DNA from: Pelomonas cellulosilytica | GTDB lineage: Bacteria > Pseudomonadota > Gammaproteobacteria > Burkholderiales > Burkholderiaceae_C | DNA length: 64,000 nt | Assembly (NCBI RefSeq): GCF_021353265.1 | Contig: NZ_JAJTWU010000009.1 | Span: forward strand, 285,313 to 349,312 | Reading direction: 5' to 3' | Part shown: in pieces, positions 31,276 to 43,386 of the stretch | Layout: each line of letters starts with the position of its first letter | Numbering within the stretch: position 1 is the stretch's first letter | Program-made: the position numbers and the translations under genes | The notes under the pieces: generated by a model | The model's database searches: none | Seen by the model: only the letters and a program-made list of their open reading frames with translations | Told to the model about the DNA's origin: nothing

Positions 31276-31400
31276 TTCGCCCGCCCCCACGCGCTTCGGC
31301 GCGACCCCGTGAGGGGGCGCTACCAGCGGTCTGGCGAAGCCAGATCCGCAGCAGTCGCTGGGAATACGGACCATAGGGCCTGCAGGGGCCAAGGTAGTAC

Positions 31401-31904
31401 ATGGACAAATCGCAAGGCCAAGAAGGTGGGGCAGGTGGCACGTCCACCCGCCCGTACCTGATCCGCGCGCTTCACGACTGGTGCACGGACAACGGCTTCA
31501 CGCCCTACATCGCCGTGCACGTGGATCGCTCCGTGCAAGTGCCGATGGAGTACGTGTCCAACAACGAAATCGTGCTGAACATCGGCTTCGATGCGACCAG
31601 CGGCCTGGATCTTGGCAACGAGTTCATCCAGTTCAAGGCACGCTTCGGCGGTGTCGCGCGGGAAATCATCGTGCCGGTGGACCATGTCGTGGCCATCTAT
31701 GCGCGCGAGAACGGCCAGGGCATGGCCTTTCCGGCGCCGGAGCCCCAGCCGGAGGGGCCCGCAACGCCCGTGCCGGTGCCTGCCGAACCGCGTCGCAGCG
31801 GGCTGCGACTGGCCAGCGAGCCGGGCGATGAGGACGGTGACGCACCGCCGCCGCCAGAATCTCCAGCCGGCGGTCCGCGGCCAGCGCTCAAGCGGGTCAA
31901 GTAA
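31401..31904 (+). CDS. sspB: ClpXP protease specificity-enhancing factor SspB
   Basis: 167 residues. The N-terminal substrate-binding domain is clear (STRPYLIRALHDWCTDNGFT, then FKARFGGVAREIIVPVDHV) and binds ssrA-tagged proteins. A flexible Pro/acidic linker leads to the C-terminal ClpX-docking tail (GGPRPALKRVK). The 125 bases before it contain a GC-rich hairpin region (31283-31320) often seen between genes in this group. Confidence 0.95.
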   Translation: MDKSQGQEGGAGGTSTRPYLIRALHDWCTDNGFTPYIAVHVDRSVQVPMEYVSNNEIVLNIGFDATSGLDLGNEFIQFKARFGGVAREIIVPVDHVVAIYARENGQGMAFPAPEPQPEGPATPVPVPAEPRRSGLRLASEPGDEDGDAPPPPESPAGGPRPALKRVK

Positions 31905-31925
31905 GGACCTAGAATCACACGTTCA

Positions 31926-32001
31926 GCCGGCTTAGCTCAGTTGGTAGAGCAACCGCCTTGTAAGCGGTAGGTCATCAGTTCGAATCCGATAGCCGGCACC
32001 A
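31926..32001 (+). tRNA. tRNA-Thr (anticodon UGU)
   Basis: 76-base cloverleaf with GCCGGCT / AGCCGGC acceptor stem, D-loop CTCAGTTGGTAGAG, anticodon stem CCGCC/GGCGG-type with loop CTTGTAA (anticodon TGT), T-loop GTTCGAATC and an encoded CCA end. A TAGAAT -10 element lies at 31910-31915, 11 bases before the mature 5' end. Confidence 0.97.
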
Positions 32002-32007
32002 TTTAAG

Positions 32008-32050
32008 AACAGGGACTTAGATCGCACCAGCGGTCTGGTCCCTGTTTTCT
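32008..32050 (+). terminator. Terminator after tRNA-Thr
   Basis: AACAGGGAC (32008-32016) and GTCCCTGTT (32038-32046) form a 9-bp stem, followed by TTCTCTT. It begins seven bases after the tRNA CCA. Confidence 0.8.
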
Positions 32051-32279
32051 CTTCTGGCAGCCTGTACCACTTCGTGCACCCGAGGCAACCTCTGGCGCTA
32101 GCCTTTGGGCGCTGATCTACTTCAATAGTCCGCCGGGATGGCGGGTGGGGGGGAGAAGTGAAGAAGATCGCTATGGCCGCGTGCATTGGCCTGGCCGGGC
32201 GGCAGGCGCGCGCGCGAGGCGATCTCCATGCGAGTCGATAACGGCATCGTCAGGGCTACTGCGACTCCGAAGGCTGAAA
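32051..32279. other. Intergenic stretch with no supported gene
   Basis: Between the tRNA terminator and the minus-strand terminator of the antitoxin-like fragment. Short open frames on both strands (for example around 32122-32319) are low in codon signal and resemble nothing I know. No repeats or att duplication of the tRNA 3' end were seen here. Confidence 0.4.
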
Positions 32280-32305
32280 AGGAAAAAGCCCCGCTAAGCG
32301 CGGGC
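32280..32305 (-). terminator. Terminator on the minus strand
   Basis: Reading the minus strand, GCCC and GCG halves pair with CGC and GGGC around a short TTA loop with one bulged base, followed by TTTTTCC. It lies just past the stop of the fragment at 32324-32533. Confidence 0.6.
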
Positions 32306-32323
32306 CCGTCAAAACTCATCTGG

Positions 32324-32533
32324 TCATGCCGCTCGCTTGCGCGGCTGCTCAGCAGCCGGTGCGGGCGATTCTGATTGCCGCTTCATAACCGGCTTGGCTT
32401 CTTTGTGCTCCTGCGCCTTCTGCCGACGCGTCTCCGCCGCTCCGGCAAGCAGTTGCTTCATCTCGGCTTCGGCCCAACGGCAGATGGCGTCACGCATCAA
32501 CGGTTGGTAGCCGACGCCGTAAATGGAGGCCAA
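32324..32533 (-). pseudogene. 5'-truncated antitoxin-like (ribbon-helix-helix type) fragment
   Basis: 69 residues readable from a TTG codon. The segment ASIYGVGYQPLMRDAICRWA resembles the C-terminal helix region of CopG/BrnA-like antitoxins, in which a Gly-Val-Gly-Tyr-Gln turn precedes the last helix. Immediately upstream (codons LKD) the frame is closed by a TAG, so the N-terminal strand and first helix are missing. The Lys/Arg/Pro tail runs to a terminator. I read it as the remnant of a toxin-antitoxin locus; the assignment is by motif memory only. Confidence 0.4.
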
Positions 32534-32814
32534 ATCCTTACATGCCTAGATGGCGTTCCAATGATCGCGACATCGATCGCTGCTTCGGTGTCGGCCGTGG
32601 CCGCAATACCCGTTCAGTGGCTCACTTCGCCTCGCGGAATCGGCATGTCGTGCTCTTGGCTTGGCTGGCAACCGCTAGCTGAACGAGGTGCCACACCGGC
32701 GTCGCTCATGGTGGCAGACCTAGAAGAAAGTGCCGCGCCACGAAGACGGCCAATGCGTCATCACGGCGTTCTTCTCACAAGAGTCTGCGCGCGCTGCTCG
32801 GGATGAGCCCCATC
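32534..32814. other. Intergenic stretch with no supported gene
   Basis: Nothing convincing is seen between the antitoxin-like fragment and the palindrome. Open frames exist on the plus strand (ending at 32806) but start nowhere sensible and show no family resemblance. It may be decayed coding sequence of the same lost module. Confidence 0.35.
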
Positions 32815-32850
32815 AGTGACATTCGCTATTCGCGAATAGCGAATGTCACT
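32815..32850. promoter_or_regulatory. 36-bp perfect palindrome, probable operator
   Basis: The 18 bases AGTGACATTCGCTATTCG are followed directly by their exact reverse complement. Within each arm TTCG recurs with a 7-base period (TTCGCTATTCG). The palindrome ends five bases before the ATG of the winged-helix gene at 32856, so a protein bound there would block expression. Autoregulation is inferred. Confidence 0.65.
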
Positions 32851-32855
32851 CCGCT

Positions 32856-33175
32856 ATGGAACTCAAACCGCAAGACCTGCTCGTACTGCTGAAGGCAGCG
32901 GCACCGCAGCGTTGGACGTATGCGGCGCTGGGCGAAGCCCTGGCCATCAGCGTTTCAGAAGCGCACGCGAGCGTGAAACGTGCAGTGGCGTCCGGCCTGG
33001 CGGTGGCTCATAGGCGCGGCCAATGGTCGCCGATCAGCTCCAATCTGGTGGAGTTCATGCTGCACGGCGTGCACTACATCTGGCCGGTCCCCCGGGCCTG
33101 TCAAGCGCGGAGTACCTACGGCCTTTGGCGCCGAGCCCCTGGCCAGCCAGTTGACGGCGGCTCCGGGGAACCGCG
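32856..33175 (+). pseudogene. Frameshifted winged-helix DNA-binding protein
   Basis: The first 78 residues read as an intact winged HTH: MELKPQDLLVLLKAAAPQRW, then TYAALGEALAISVSEAHASV and KRAVASGLAV, then LVEFMLHGVHYIWPV. At a run of five C (33089-33093) the frame breaks: deleting one C restores PGPVKRGVPTAFGAEPLASQ, which continues the same kind of protein, whereas the unshifted frame gives unrelated sequence to 33182. The 3' end also appears truncated. It looks like an inactivated autoregulator of the accessory locus downstream of tRNA-Thr. Confidence 0.65.
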
Positions 33176-33301
33176 TTCGTGAGCTCGCGCGTTCAACTTG
33201 GGCATCGATAGCGAGCTTAGAGGTTGCGACCACGTCGCGCTCGAGGTGCGAGATGTCTGCCGCGGCGACGCGGAGGCGAGCTATGCCGCCCGGTTTGCCG
33301 G

Positions 33302-34852
33302 CTATTGACGGTGACTGATTCTGAACGCGCTGACCGCGCTGGCCAGGGTATTCGCCTGTTCCCGCAGGCTCTCTGCCGCTGCGGTGGATTCTTCGACGAG
33401 GGCCGCGTTCTGCTGGGTGGCCTGGTCGAGCTGGCTGATGGCGATGTTGACCTGCGCAATGCCTGTGGACTGCTCCTTGGTCGCCACCGTGATCTCGCTG
33501 ACGATGTTCCTCACACGCTGAACGTCGACCACCAGCCCGCTCATCGTCTGCCCCGCCCGCGCGACGAGCTGTGAGCCCGCTTCCACACGCTCGACGCTGC
33601 TGCCGATCAAGCTCTTGATCTCGCGGGCCGCATCGGCGCTGCGGCCGGCGAGCGCTCGCACCTCACCCGCGACCACTGCAAAGCCGCGCCCCTGTTCGCC
33701 GGCCCGGGCCGCCTCCACAGCCGCGTTCAGAGCCAGGATGTTCGTCTGGAATGCGATACCGTCGATGACGCCGATGATGTCGGCGATCTTGCGGGAGCTG
33801 GTGTTGATTTCGTCCATCGTGTGGACCACCTCGGCCACGACCTCGCCGCCGCGCTGCGCCACGTCTGAAGCGGTTTGCGCCAACTCGTTGGCATGCGTCG
33901 ACGATGCGGCGGACTGGCTCACCGTGCCCGTGAGTTCCTCCATGGCGCTGGCCGTCTCTTGAAGGCTGGCAGCGGCCTTCTCGGTGCGGGCGCTGAGATC
34001 CTGGTTGCCGCTGGCGATCTCGACGGCGGCCGTGTTGATGGACTCCGCCGAGTCGCGGATGTTGCTGACCATCGTCGACAGGCGTTCCCGCATGCGGTGC
34101 AGAGACGCCCACAGCTGCCCGATCTCATCGCTCGACGGTGCCGCCATCGCATCCGAGGCAGTCAGGTCCCCTTCAGCAACCTGTTCCGCCAGACGAGTGG
34201 CCGTCCGCAGTGGGCCGGTGATGCCCTTCGTGATGGTCCAGGCGGCGCCCACGCCGATCAGCAGCATCGTCAGACCCAGACCGATCAGCAGGTTGCGGCC
34301 GTCGCTGTTGGCGGCATCCACCTCCGCAGCGGTCTTGTCGATGGCGGCTCGCTGGAAGTCCAGCAGGTCCTGCACCTTCTGCAAATAGACCTTGGAGCCG
34401 GGCAGGAACGTCTCGGTCAGCAGCTTCTCCGCGGCATCGGCCTGCCCCTCCTTCTTCAGCCGGACGATCTCGTTGCGTGCCGCCAGGTACACCTTGCGTG
34501 CCTGGTCGACCGCCTCGAAGAGCGCCTTTTCCTCGCTGGAAGTCAGCAGCTGCTGGAGCTTGTCGTACATCGCGCTCGATGCCTTGGTCGACTGGGCCTG
34601 ATCCTCGGCAAAGATCTGCACGAGCGAGCTGTCCGAGCTCTTGGCGATGGCGATGGTGCGGCGCACCGCCGCGTGGGTGTTGCGGTTCCAGTCGGCGATC
34701 AGCCGTTCCTTGGCCAGCGGCTCGTTCATCATCTGGCGGGTGGCTGTCGCTGTCCGGGCCAGATGCCAGCACGACAGCCCGATGACGCCCGCCGCGAGGA
34801 CCAGCACGAGCGCAAAACCCGAGGCCAGCCTTTGTCCAATGGTGAGCTTCAT
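33302..34852 (-). CDS. Methyl-accepting chemotaxis protein
   Basis: 516 residues from ATG 34852 with GAAGGA upstream. TM1 (about 10-30) and TM2 (about 185-205, LLIGLGLTMLLIGVGAAWTI) flank a periplasmic four-helix-bundle sensor domain. A HAMP linker (TGPLRTATRLAEQVAEGDL) leads to the signalling domain with the hairpin AAVEAARAGEQGRGFAVVAG, which contacts CheA/CheW. The ligand is unknown. No che genes are nearby and no CheR-docking pentapeptide is seen at the C-terminus. Confidence 0.95.
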   Translation of the reverse strand: MKLTIGQRLASGFALVLVLAAGVIGLSCWHLARTATATRQMMNEPLAKERLIADWNRNTHAAVRRTIAIAKSSDSSLVQIFAEDQAQSTKASSAMYDKLQQLLTSSEEKALFEAVDQARKVYLAARNEIVRLKKEGQADAAEKLLTETFLPGSKVYLQKVQDLLDFQRAAIDKTAAEVDAANSDGRNLLIGLGLTMLLIGVGAAWTITKGITGPLRTATRLAEQVAEGDLTASDAMAAPSSDEIGQLWASLHRMRERLSTMVSNIRDSAESINTAAVEIASGNQDLSARTEKAAASLQETASAMEELTGTVSQSAASSTHANELAQTASDVAQRGGEVVAEVVHTMDEINTSSRKIADIIGVIDGIAFQTNILALNAAVEAARAGEQGRGFAVVAGEVRALAGRSADAAREIKSLIGSSVERVEAGSQLVARAGQTMSGLVVDVQRVRNIVSEITVATKEQSTGIAQVNIAISQLDQATQQNAALVEESTAAAESLREQANTLASAVSAFRISHRQ

Positions 34853-35043
34853 CTTCAATTTCCTTCGGGTTCGCAAATGGGCCGACGCCCATGGATCAGG
34901 CGATCAAGCCATTCTCAAACGTCGATCCGCCACTCCTGGCTGAACGTCGCGACTTCTGTTCGGCTGCGGCAATAGCACACGCTCCGGGTCCGCGCCCGTT
35001 GTGGCGAGACGGCGCAGCCCCTGGCTAGTAGACCCGGCGGGGT

Positions 35044-35379
35044 TCAGCGTTGGGTCAGCTTCACGCGGATGCGACCGGGGAGGCCGGATTGGATCAGCAG
35101 CGCCTCCAGGCGCGGCAGCAGGTGGCGCAGCTTGGCGGCCACGGCCGCGTTGGCGCACAACAGGGTCCAGCCTTCTTCGTCCAGCGGGCCCGGCTGCAGA
35201 CTGGCGACCAGGCTGCCAGGCAACGCCGGCGCAATGACCTTCAGCCGCCGCCGGGAGGCTTCCAGCCGCTCGCCCAGGCGTGCAAGACCTTCGTGCGCGC
35301 GCAGCGCGTCGGCCACCGGCGTGGGCGACGGGATGCTCGCGCGAACAACGCGCGGCGCCAGGTAGCGGGGGAGGGCCAT
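35044..35379 (-). CDS. DUF721 (DciA-like) protein
   Basis: 111 residues from ATG 35379. The segment [20 protein letters not shown] followed by [20 protein letters not shown] matches DUF721, which includes DciA, the helicase loader/operator of many bacteria. A divergent position upstream of secA is typical in Burkholderiales. A farther upstream start at 35478 would overlap the secA promoter region and was rejected. Confidence 0.82.
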   Translation of the reverse strand: MALPRYLAPRVVRASIPSPTPVADALRAHEGLARLGERLEASRRRLKVIAPALPGSLVASLQPGPLDEEGWTLLCANAAVAAKLRHLLPRLEALLIQSGLPGRIRVKLTQR

Positions 35380-35570
35380 GCCGGCAGTGTAGTCAGCCGC
35401 GTGCGCCATGGCGGGGCGCCATGACGGGGCGCCGATACGGGCGCGCTGTAAACTGCGCCGTTTTGCGCGGCCGGGCATGTTTGTCTTGCATTGCCCTGTG
35501 CCGCCCTCAGATTCGCGCGTCCTGCCGGCAATTTGCTGGCCGCACCAGCCCGCCCAGCCCCATTCGCAGC

Positions 35571-38315
<2,745 letters not shown>

Positions 38316-38340
38316 CGCGCCGGGCGCCTCACGCCACGAT

Positions 38341-38365
38341 GGGCCGGCTCTGCCGGCCCGTTTTT
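38341..38365 (+). terminator. Rho-independent terminator of secA
   Basis: GGGCCGGC (38341-38348) and GCCGGCCC (38352-38359) form an 8-bp stem with a three-base loop, followed by G and five T. Confidence 0.85.
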
Positions 38366-38542
38366 GTTGCAGGGCCTGGCTTTCACCCCACCTATGTCGG
38401 GGGAAAACCGTGCGCTGAGGCACGGAACAGCCCCCTCGGCCCGCGCATGGGGGGTGCAACGAGTGGCTTTGCCCCCCTAGAGTGCAGTCCATTCCCGGGC
38501 TAAACACCGGGTAGACCCGTATAGAGAACCAGAAAGTACGCC

Positions 38543-39061
38543 ATGAAGCCGTTGCGCGCCGCTCTCTCCGCCCTGACGCTGGCCCTCGCCGCCGGTACCG
38601 TTGCCGCCGCACCGGTGTCGCTGAGCTTCAGCAACGAGAACATCCAGTCGGACGGCGTTGACGTCGCCGCGTTCGACAACACCTACTCCTTCCAGCTGGG
38701 CGCGTCGACGCTGCTGGGCGGCAGCGTCAACACCCACTCGTCGCTGGTCCAAGGCCCCTGGGTCAACATCACGTCCGCTTTCTTGAAAGCCGTCACGGGC
38801 GGTCAGGTCTACCAGCTCGTCGAGACCGTCGGCGTGAACTGGGACAACGACGAATTCGGTGTCGAAACCTGGACGTTCAACCCGCAAGTCCTGGCGGCTG
38901 GCAGCTGGGAGCTGCATGTGGCCGGCGAAGGCTACGCCGTCACGGCGCCCGAAGGCTTCACCGCCACGCTGAACGGCCGTGAACTGCCCGAGCCCGCCGC
39001 CCTGGCCCTCGTGGCCGTGGCACTGGCCGGCCTGAGCCTGGCTCGCCGCCGCGCCCGCTGA
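38543..39061 (+). CDS. PEP-CTERM sorting-domain protein
   Basis: 172 residues with a signal peptide (1-22), a beta-rich middle (VETVGVNWDNDEFGVETWTF) of the family with an extracellular all-beta domain, and a C-terminal anchor LPEPAALALVAVALAGLSLA followed by RRRAR. Here the PEP motif is Leu-Pro-Glu-Pro. It is 33 bp upstream of another PEP-CTERM gene and likely shares its transcript. Confidence 0.85.
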   Translation: MKPLRAALSALTLALAAGTVAAAPVSLSFSNENIQSDGVDVAAFDNTYSFQLGASTLLGGSVNTHSSLVQGPWVNITSAFLKAVTGGQVYQLVETVGVNWDNDEFGVETWTFNPQVLAAGSWELHVAGEGYAVTAPEGFTATLNGRELPEPAALALVAVALAGLSLARRRAR

Positions 39062-39094
39062 ACCTGAACACCGAAGAACAAAAAGGTATCCCCA

Positions 39095-39784
39095 ATGTTC
39101 AAGCCTCTCGCCCTTGCCGCCGCGCTGCTGGTCAGCGCCCCGGTGTTCGCTGGCAGCATCCAGATCAAGTACCAAGGCAAGGATGCCGACGCGGTCTCGC
39201 TGAGCACGACCGTCACGACCAACTACGGCACGGCCGGCCTGAGCTTCCTGGACAGCGTGTCCGGCAGCTTTTTGGCCTACAGCCTTGAGCCGACCCAGCA
39301 GATCGCGCTGAAGTCGAAGGGCGACAAGACCTACGCCGTCGACAGCTTCACCGGCAGCCAGGCCACGCTGCTGCAAGGCCTTTACTCCAGCAGCTTCGCG
39401 TCGGTGAATTCCGCCAAGCAGCAGGCCGCTTTCCAACTGGCCATCTGGGAAATCGCCACCGAGACCAGCGGCACGTTGAGCATCACCGAGGGCAGTGGCA
39501 GCTTCTACCTGAAGACGAGCGGTCAGCCCGCGTCTTTGAATGCGGTGCAAGCCCTGGCGACGAACTACCTGAAGGCGGCACAGACCTACAGCGGCTCAGA
39601 GCTGTACAGCCTGACCAAGCTGACCAACCCGACCTACCAGGACCTGATCGTCGCCAGCGCGCTGCCGGTGGTCACGCCCAATATCGGTACGTCGCTGCCG
39701 GTGCCGGAACCCGAGACCTACGCGCTGTTCCTCGGCGGTCTGGGCGTCATCGGTCTGCTGGCCCGCCGCCGCCTGCCGCGCTGA
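39095..39784 (+). CDS. PEP-CTERM sorting-domain protein
   Basis: 229 residues: signal peptide to about residue 17 ([19 protein letters not shown]), a middle region with [24 protein letters not shown] repeats of the type seen in thioester-containing surface proteins, and the anchor [20 protein letters not shown] followed by ARRRLPR. The segment [11 protein letters not shown] recalls TQxA domains, but the Cys needed for a thioester is absent. A terminator follows. Probably exported and processed by an exosortase encoded elsewhere. Confidence 0.85.
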   Translation: MFKPLALAAALLVSAPVFAGSIQIKYQGKDADAVSLSTTVTTNYGTAGLSFLDSVSGSFLAYSLEPTQQIALKSKGDKTYAVDSFTGSQATLLQGLYSSSFASVNSAKQQAAFQLAIWEIATETSGTLSITEGSGSFYLKTSGQPASLNAVQALATNYLKAAQTYSGSELYSLTKLTNPTYQDLIVASALPVVTPNIGTSLPVPEPETYALFLGGLGVIGLLARRRLPR

Positions 39785-39802
39785 TTCGGCGCGCACCCAC
39801 TC

Positions 39803-39827
39803 AAAGGCTCCTTCGGGAGCCTTTTTC
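39803..39827 (+). terminator. Rho-independent terminator after the PEP-CTERM pair
   Basis: AAAGGCTCC (39803-39811), a TTCG tetraloop, then GGAGCCTTT (39816-39824), running into further T. Confidence 0.92.
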
Positions 39828-39914
39828 GCTGGGCGTGCCGAATCTGGCGCCTCTCGATCGCGCTCCCGGGTTCCTACAATCCGCGCGCTTTCCCCGACTC
39901 CCACCGAGCGCGCC

Positions 39915-41144
39915 ATGCCTGTCAATCTCTCCGCCCCCGATCCCGCCTCCTTGTTGCCCGTGCCGGGCGTGCGCCTCGGCGTGACGATGGCCGGCGTGCG
40001 CAAGGCCAACCGGCGTGACCTGACCGTCATCGCGCTGGACGAAGGCGCCGCGGTGGCCGGTGTGTTCACGAGCAACCGCTTCTGTGCTGCGCCGGTGCAG
40101 GTCTGTCGCGAACATCTGGCCGGCGGGAGCACCATCCGCGCGCTGCTCATCAACACCGGCAATGCCAACGCCGGCACCGGCGCCGACGGCCTGGCCCGTG
40201 CGCGCCAGACCTGCGAGGCGCTGGCCGGCCTCGTCGGCTGCACGCCGCAGCAGGTGCTGCCGTTCTCCACCGGCGTCATCATGGAGACGCTGCCGGTCGA
40301 CCGCATCGTCGCCGGCCTGCCTGGCGCGCTGGCCGCGTTGAAGGAAGACAGCTGGGCCGAGGCCGCTGCCGGCATCATGACGACGGACACGCTGCCCAAG
40401 GCCGCGTCGCGCCGCGTGACGATCGGCGGCGTGCCGGTCACGCTGAGCGGCATCTCCAAGGGCGCCGGCATGATCCGGCCCAACATGGCGACGATGCTGG
40501 GCTTCGTCGCGACCGACGCCAATATCGCCCCGGCGCTGCTGCAGCCGCTGGTGAAGGACGCTGCCGATGCGTCCTTCAACCGCATCACCATCGACGGCGA
40601 CACGTCCACCAACGACTGCTTCATGCTGATCGCGAGCCGCAAGGCGGCGCATGCCGAGATCACGTCGCTGGACAGTGCCGACGCCCGCGTGCTGCGCGAC
40701 GCGCTGGTGTCGCTGGCTCAGGAGTTGGCCCGGGCCATCGTGCGCGACGGCGAGGGCGCGACGAAGTTCATCGCCATCACCATCGAGGGCGGCCGTGACG
40801 AGGCCGAGTGCAAGCTGGCGGCCTATGCCATCGCCCATTCGCCGCTGGTCAAGACGGCGTTCTTCGCCAGCGACCCGAACCTGGGCCGCATCCTCGCGGC
40901 CGTCGGTTATGCGGGCATCACGGACCTGGACCAGGGCCTCATTGACCTGCACCTGGACGACGTGCACGTCGTCACCCGTGGCGGCCGCAGGCCCGAGTAC
41001 CGAGAGGAGGACGGCCAGCGAGTCATGAAGCAGAGCGAGATCACGATCCGCGTGGGCCTGAACCGCGGAAGCGCAAGCGCCACCGTTTGGACCTGCGACC
41101 TCAGCCACGACTACGTCAGCATCAACGCCGACTACCGCAGCTAG
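39915..41144 (+). CDS. argJ: Glutamate N-acetyltransferase / amino-acid acetyltransferase
   Basis: 409 residues. ArgJ recycles the acetyl group from N-acetylornithine to glutamate and can also use acetyl-CoA. It is made as a precursor that self-cleaves before a Thr; the region [20 protein letters not shown] marks the junction (cleavage before Thr in NMATML), and [15 protein letters not shown] follows. The C-terminus [13 protein letters not shown] is canonical. The position after secA is typical of Burkholderiales, although two PEP-CTERM genes intervene here. Confidence 0.97.
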   Translation: MPVNLSAPDPASLLPVPGVRLGVTMAGVRKANRRDLTVIALDEGAAVAGVFTSNRFCAAPVQVCREHLAGGSTIRALLINTGNANAGTGADGLARARQTCEALAGLVGCTPQQVLPFSTGVIMETLPVDRIVAGLPGALAALKEDSWAEAAAGIMTTDTLPKAASRRVTIGGVPVTLSGISKGAGMIRPNMATMLGFVATDANIAPALLQPLVKDAADASFNRITIDGDTSTNDCFMLIASRKAAHAEITSLDSADARVLRDALVSLAQELARAIVRDGEGATKFIAITIEGGRDEAECKLAAYAIAHSPLVKTAFFASDPNLGRILAAVGYAGITDLDQGLIDLHLDDVHVVTRGGRRPEYREEDGQRVMKQSEITIRVGLNRGSASATVWTCDLSHDYVSINADYRS

Positions 41145-41259
41145 CCGACCGCCCCTTGGTGGGCCGGAAGCACCGTTAGGTGAATCCTGGATGACGAACG
41201 GCGAGCAGGCCCGCCACCGCCGAAAATCATCGGTTTCCTTTCGACTCAGGACACCCCTG

Positions 41260-43386
41260 ATGAAGCTGCCCCTCACCGCCCTCACCCTGGCTGCCATGCT
41301 CGCCACAAGCGCTCCGGCCCAAGCCTTCGACTACCCCGCCACCCGCAAGGCCGAGCAGACCGATGTCTACCACGGCACGACGGTCGCCGACCCCTACCGC
41401 TGGCTGGAAGACGACAACAGCGCCGAGACCAAGGCCTGGGTCGTCGAGCAGAACCGCGTCACCGAGGCCTTTCTGCAGGCCATGCCGCAGCGCCTGCCGG
41501 TGCGGCGCCTCTACACCGAGCTCTACAACTTCGAGCGTTTTGGCGTGCCTTTCACGGAGGGCGGCCGCTACTTCTGGAGCCGCAACGACGGCCTGCAGCA
41601 GCAGAACGTGCTCTACACGGCCAAGTCGCTGAAGGACGCGCCGGTCGTCGCGCTGGACCCCAACGGCTTCTCCAAGGACGGCACGGTCGCGCTGACCGGC
41701 GTCGTGCCGTCGCGCGATGGCAAGCTGCTGGCCTATGGCGTGGCGGGCGCCGGCTCCGACTGGCAGACCTGGAAGGTGCGCGACCTCGCCACCGGCCAGG
41801 ATCTCGCCGACAAGATCGACTGGGTGAAGTTCAGCGGCGCGTCCTGGACGGCCGACGGCAAGGGCTTCTTCTACGCGCGCTACGACGCACCGAAGGAAGG
41901 CACCGCGCTGACCGGCAGCAACTACTTCCAGAAGCTCTATTACCACCGCCTCGGCACGCCGCAGGCCGACGACGTGCTTGTCGCCGAGAACCGTGACGAG
42001 AAGGAATGGGGCTTCGGCGCGAGCGTGTCGGACGACGGCCAACTGCTGCTGATCAATGTCTGGCGCGGCGGCGACAAGAACGGCCTGATGGTGCTGCCGC
42101 TGCCCGGCGGCGCCTTCGCCGGCGGCAAGCCGCAGGCGATCACGCTGGCCTTCGACGCGAAATACAGCCCGGTGGAAGTCGTCGCCGGCAAGCTGATCGT
42201 CAAGACCGACAAGGACGCGCCGCGCAGCAAGCTTGTCGCCATCGACCTGAAGAACCCGGCGCCGGCCGGCTGGAAGACGCTGGTGGCCGAAGGCCCTGAT
42301 GCGATGACCGGCGCTTCCGCAGTGGGCGGCCGTTTCCTGCTGAGCTACCTGCATGACGCCGCCACGCTGGTGCGCGTACACGCGGCCGACGGCCAGCGGC
42401 TGTCCGAGGTGGCGCTGCCGGGTGTCGGCACCGCCGGCGGCTTCGGCGGGCGCTGGAACGAGACCGAGACCTTCTTCAGCTACACCAGCCTGACCCGGCC
42501 GGCCGAGATCTACCGCTACGACGTGAAGACCGGCAAGGTCGAGCTATTCAAGCAGCCTAAGACGGCCTTCAACGCCGACGAGTTCGAGACCCGCCGCGAG
42601 TTCGTCACCAGCAAGGACGGCACGCGCTTCCCGATCTTCATCGCCGCCAGGAAGGGCCTGAAGCTCGACGGCAAGAACCCCACGCTGCTGTACGGCTACG
42701 GCGGCTTCAACATCGCGATGACGCCCGCTTACAACGTGACGGCCGCCACCTGGCTGCGCATGGGCGGTGTCTACGTCAGCGCATCGCTGCGCGGCGGCGG
42801 CGAATACGGCTCGGCCTGGCACGACGCTGGCACCAAGCTGCGCAAGCAGAACGTGTTCGACGACTTCATTGCCGCGGCGGAATGGCTGGTCAAGAACAAG
42901 GTGGCGAGCCCCGCGACGCTGGCCATCAACGGTGGCAGCAACGGTGGCCTGCTGGTGGGCGCGGTGACGAACCAGCGGCCCGACCTGTTTGCGGCCGCCG
43001 TGCCGCAGGTGGGCGTCATGGACATGCTGCGCTACCAGCACTTCACGATCGGCTGGGCCTGGGCGACCGACTACGGCACGAGTGCCGACAGCCCGGAGAT
43101 GTTCAAGGCGCTCTACGCCTACTCGCCGCTGCACACCATCAAGAGCGGCGTGAACTACCCGGCGGTCCTCGTCACGACGGCGGACCACGACGACCGCGTC
43201 GTGCCGGCGCACAGCTTCAAGTACGCTGCCGCGTTGCAGGCGGCGGACACGGGCCCCAAGCCGAAGTTCATCCGCATCGAGACGCAGGCCGGCCACGGCG
43301 CGGGCAAGCCCACGTCCAAGATCATCGAGGAGCGCAGCGACATCCTGGCCTTCATGGCCCAGGCGATGAAGCTGGAGGTGAAGTGA
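41260..43386 (+). CDS. Prolyl oligopeptidase family serine peptidase (S9A), exported
   Basis: 708 residues from ATG 41260. A signal peptide (1-22, ending AQA) sends it to the periplasm. The N-terminal start of the fold (YHGTTVADPYRWLEDDNSAE) and beta-propeller precede an alpha/beta hydrolase with nucleophile Ser in INGGSNGGLLVGA, Asp in TTADHDDRVVPAHSF and His in QAGHGAGKPTSK. It cleaves short peptides after Pro. The stop overlaps the GTG of the next gene. Confidence 0.95.
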   Translation: MKLPLTALTLAAMLATSAPAQAFDYPATRKAEQTDVYHGTTVADPYRWLEDDNSAETKAWVVEQNRVTEAFLQAMPQRLPVRRLYTELYNFERFGVPFTEGGRYFWSRNDGLQQQNVLYTAKSLKDAPVVALDPNGFSKDGTVALTGVVPSRDGKLLAYGVAGAGSDWQTWKVRDLATGQDLADKIDWVKFSGASWTADGKGFFYARYDAPKEGTALTGSNYFQKLYYHRLGTPQADDVLVAENRDEKEWGFGASVSDDGQLLLINVWRGGDKNGLMVLPLPGGAFAGGKPQAITLAFDAKYSPVEVVAGKLIVKTDKDAPRSKLVAIDLKNPAPAGWKTLVAEGPDAMTGASAVGGRFLLSYLHDAATLVRVHAADGQRLSEVALPGVGTAGGFGGRWNETETFFSYTSLTRPAEIYRYDVKTGKVELFKQPKTAFNADEFETRREFVTSKDGTRFPIFIAARKGLKLDGKNPTLLYGYGGFNIAMTPAYNVTAATWLRMGGVYVSASLRGGGEYGSAWHDAGTKLRKQNVFDDFIAAAEWLVKNKVASPATLAINGGSNGGLLVGAVTNQRPDLFAAAVPQVGVMDMLRYQHFTIGWAWATDYGTSADSPEMFKALYAYSPLHTIKSGVNYPAVLVTTADHDDRVVPAHSFKYAAALQAADTGPKPKFIRIETQAGHGAGKPTSKIIEERSDILAFMAQAMKLEVK

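Noticed and set aside
32375..32806. 143-codon plus-strand frame after the antitoxin-like fragment
   Set aside because: No start with a ribosome site, overlaps the fragment antisense, and no family resemblance.
38370..38480. GC-rich hairpin region after the secA terminator as a possible RNA gene
   Set aside because: It resembles the common intergenic GC-rich inverted sequences of this group (also near 31283-31320) and shows no defined RNA structure.
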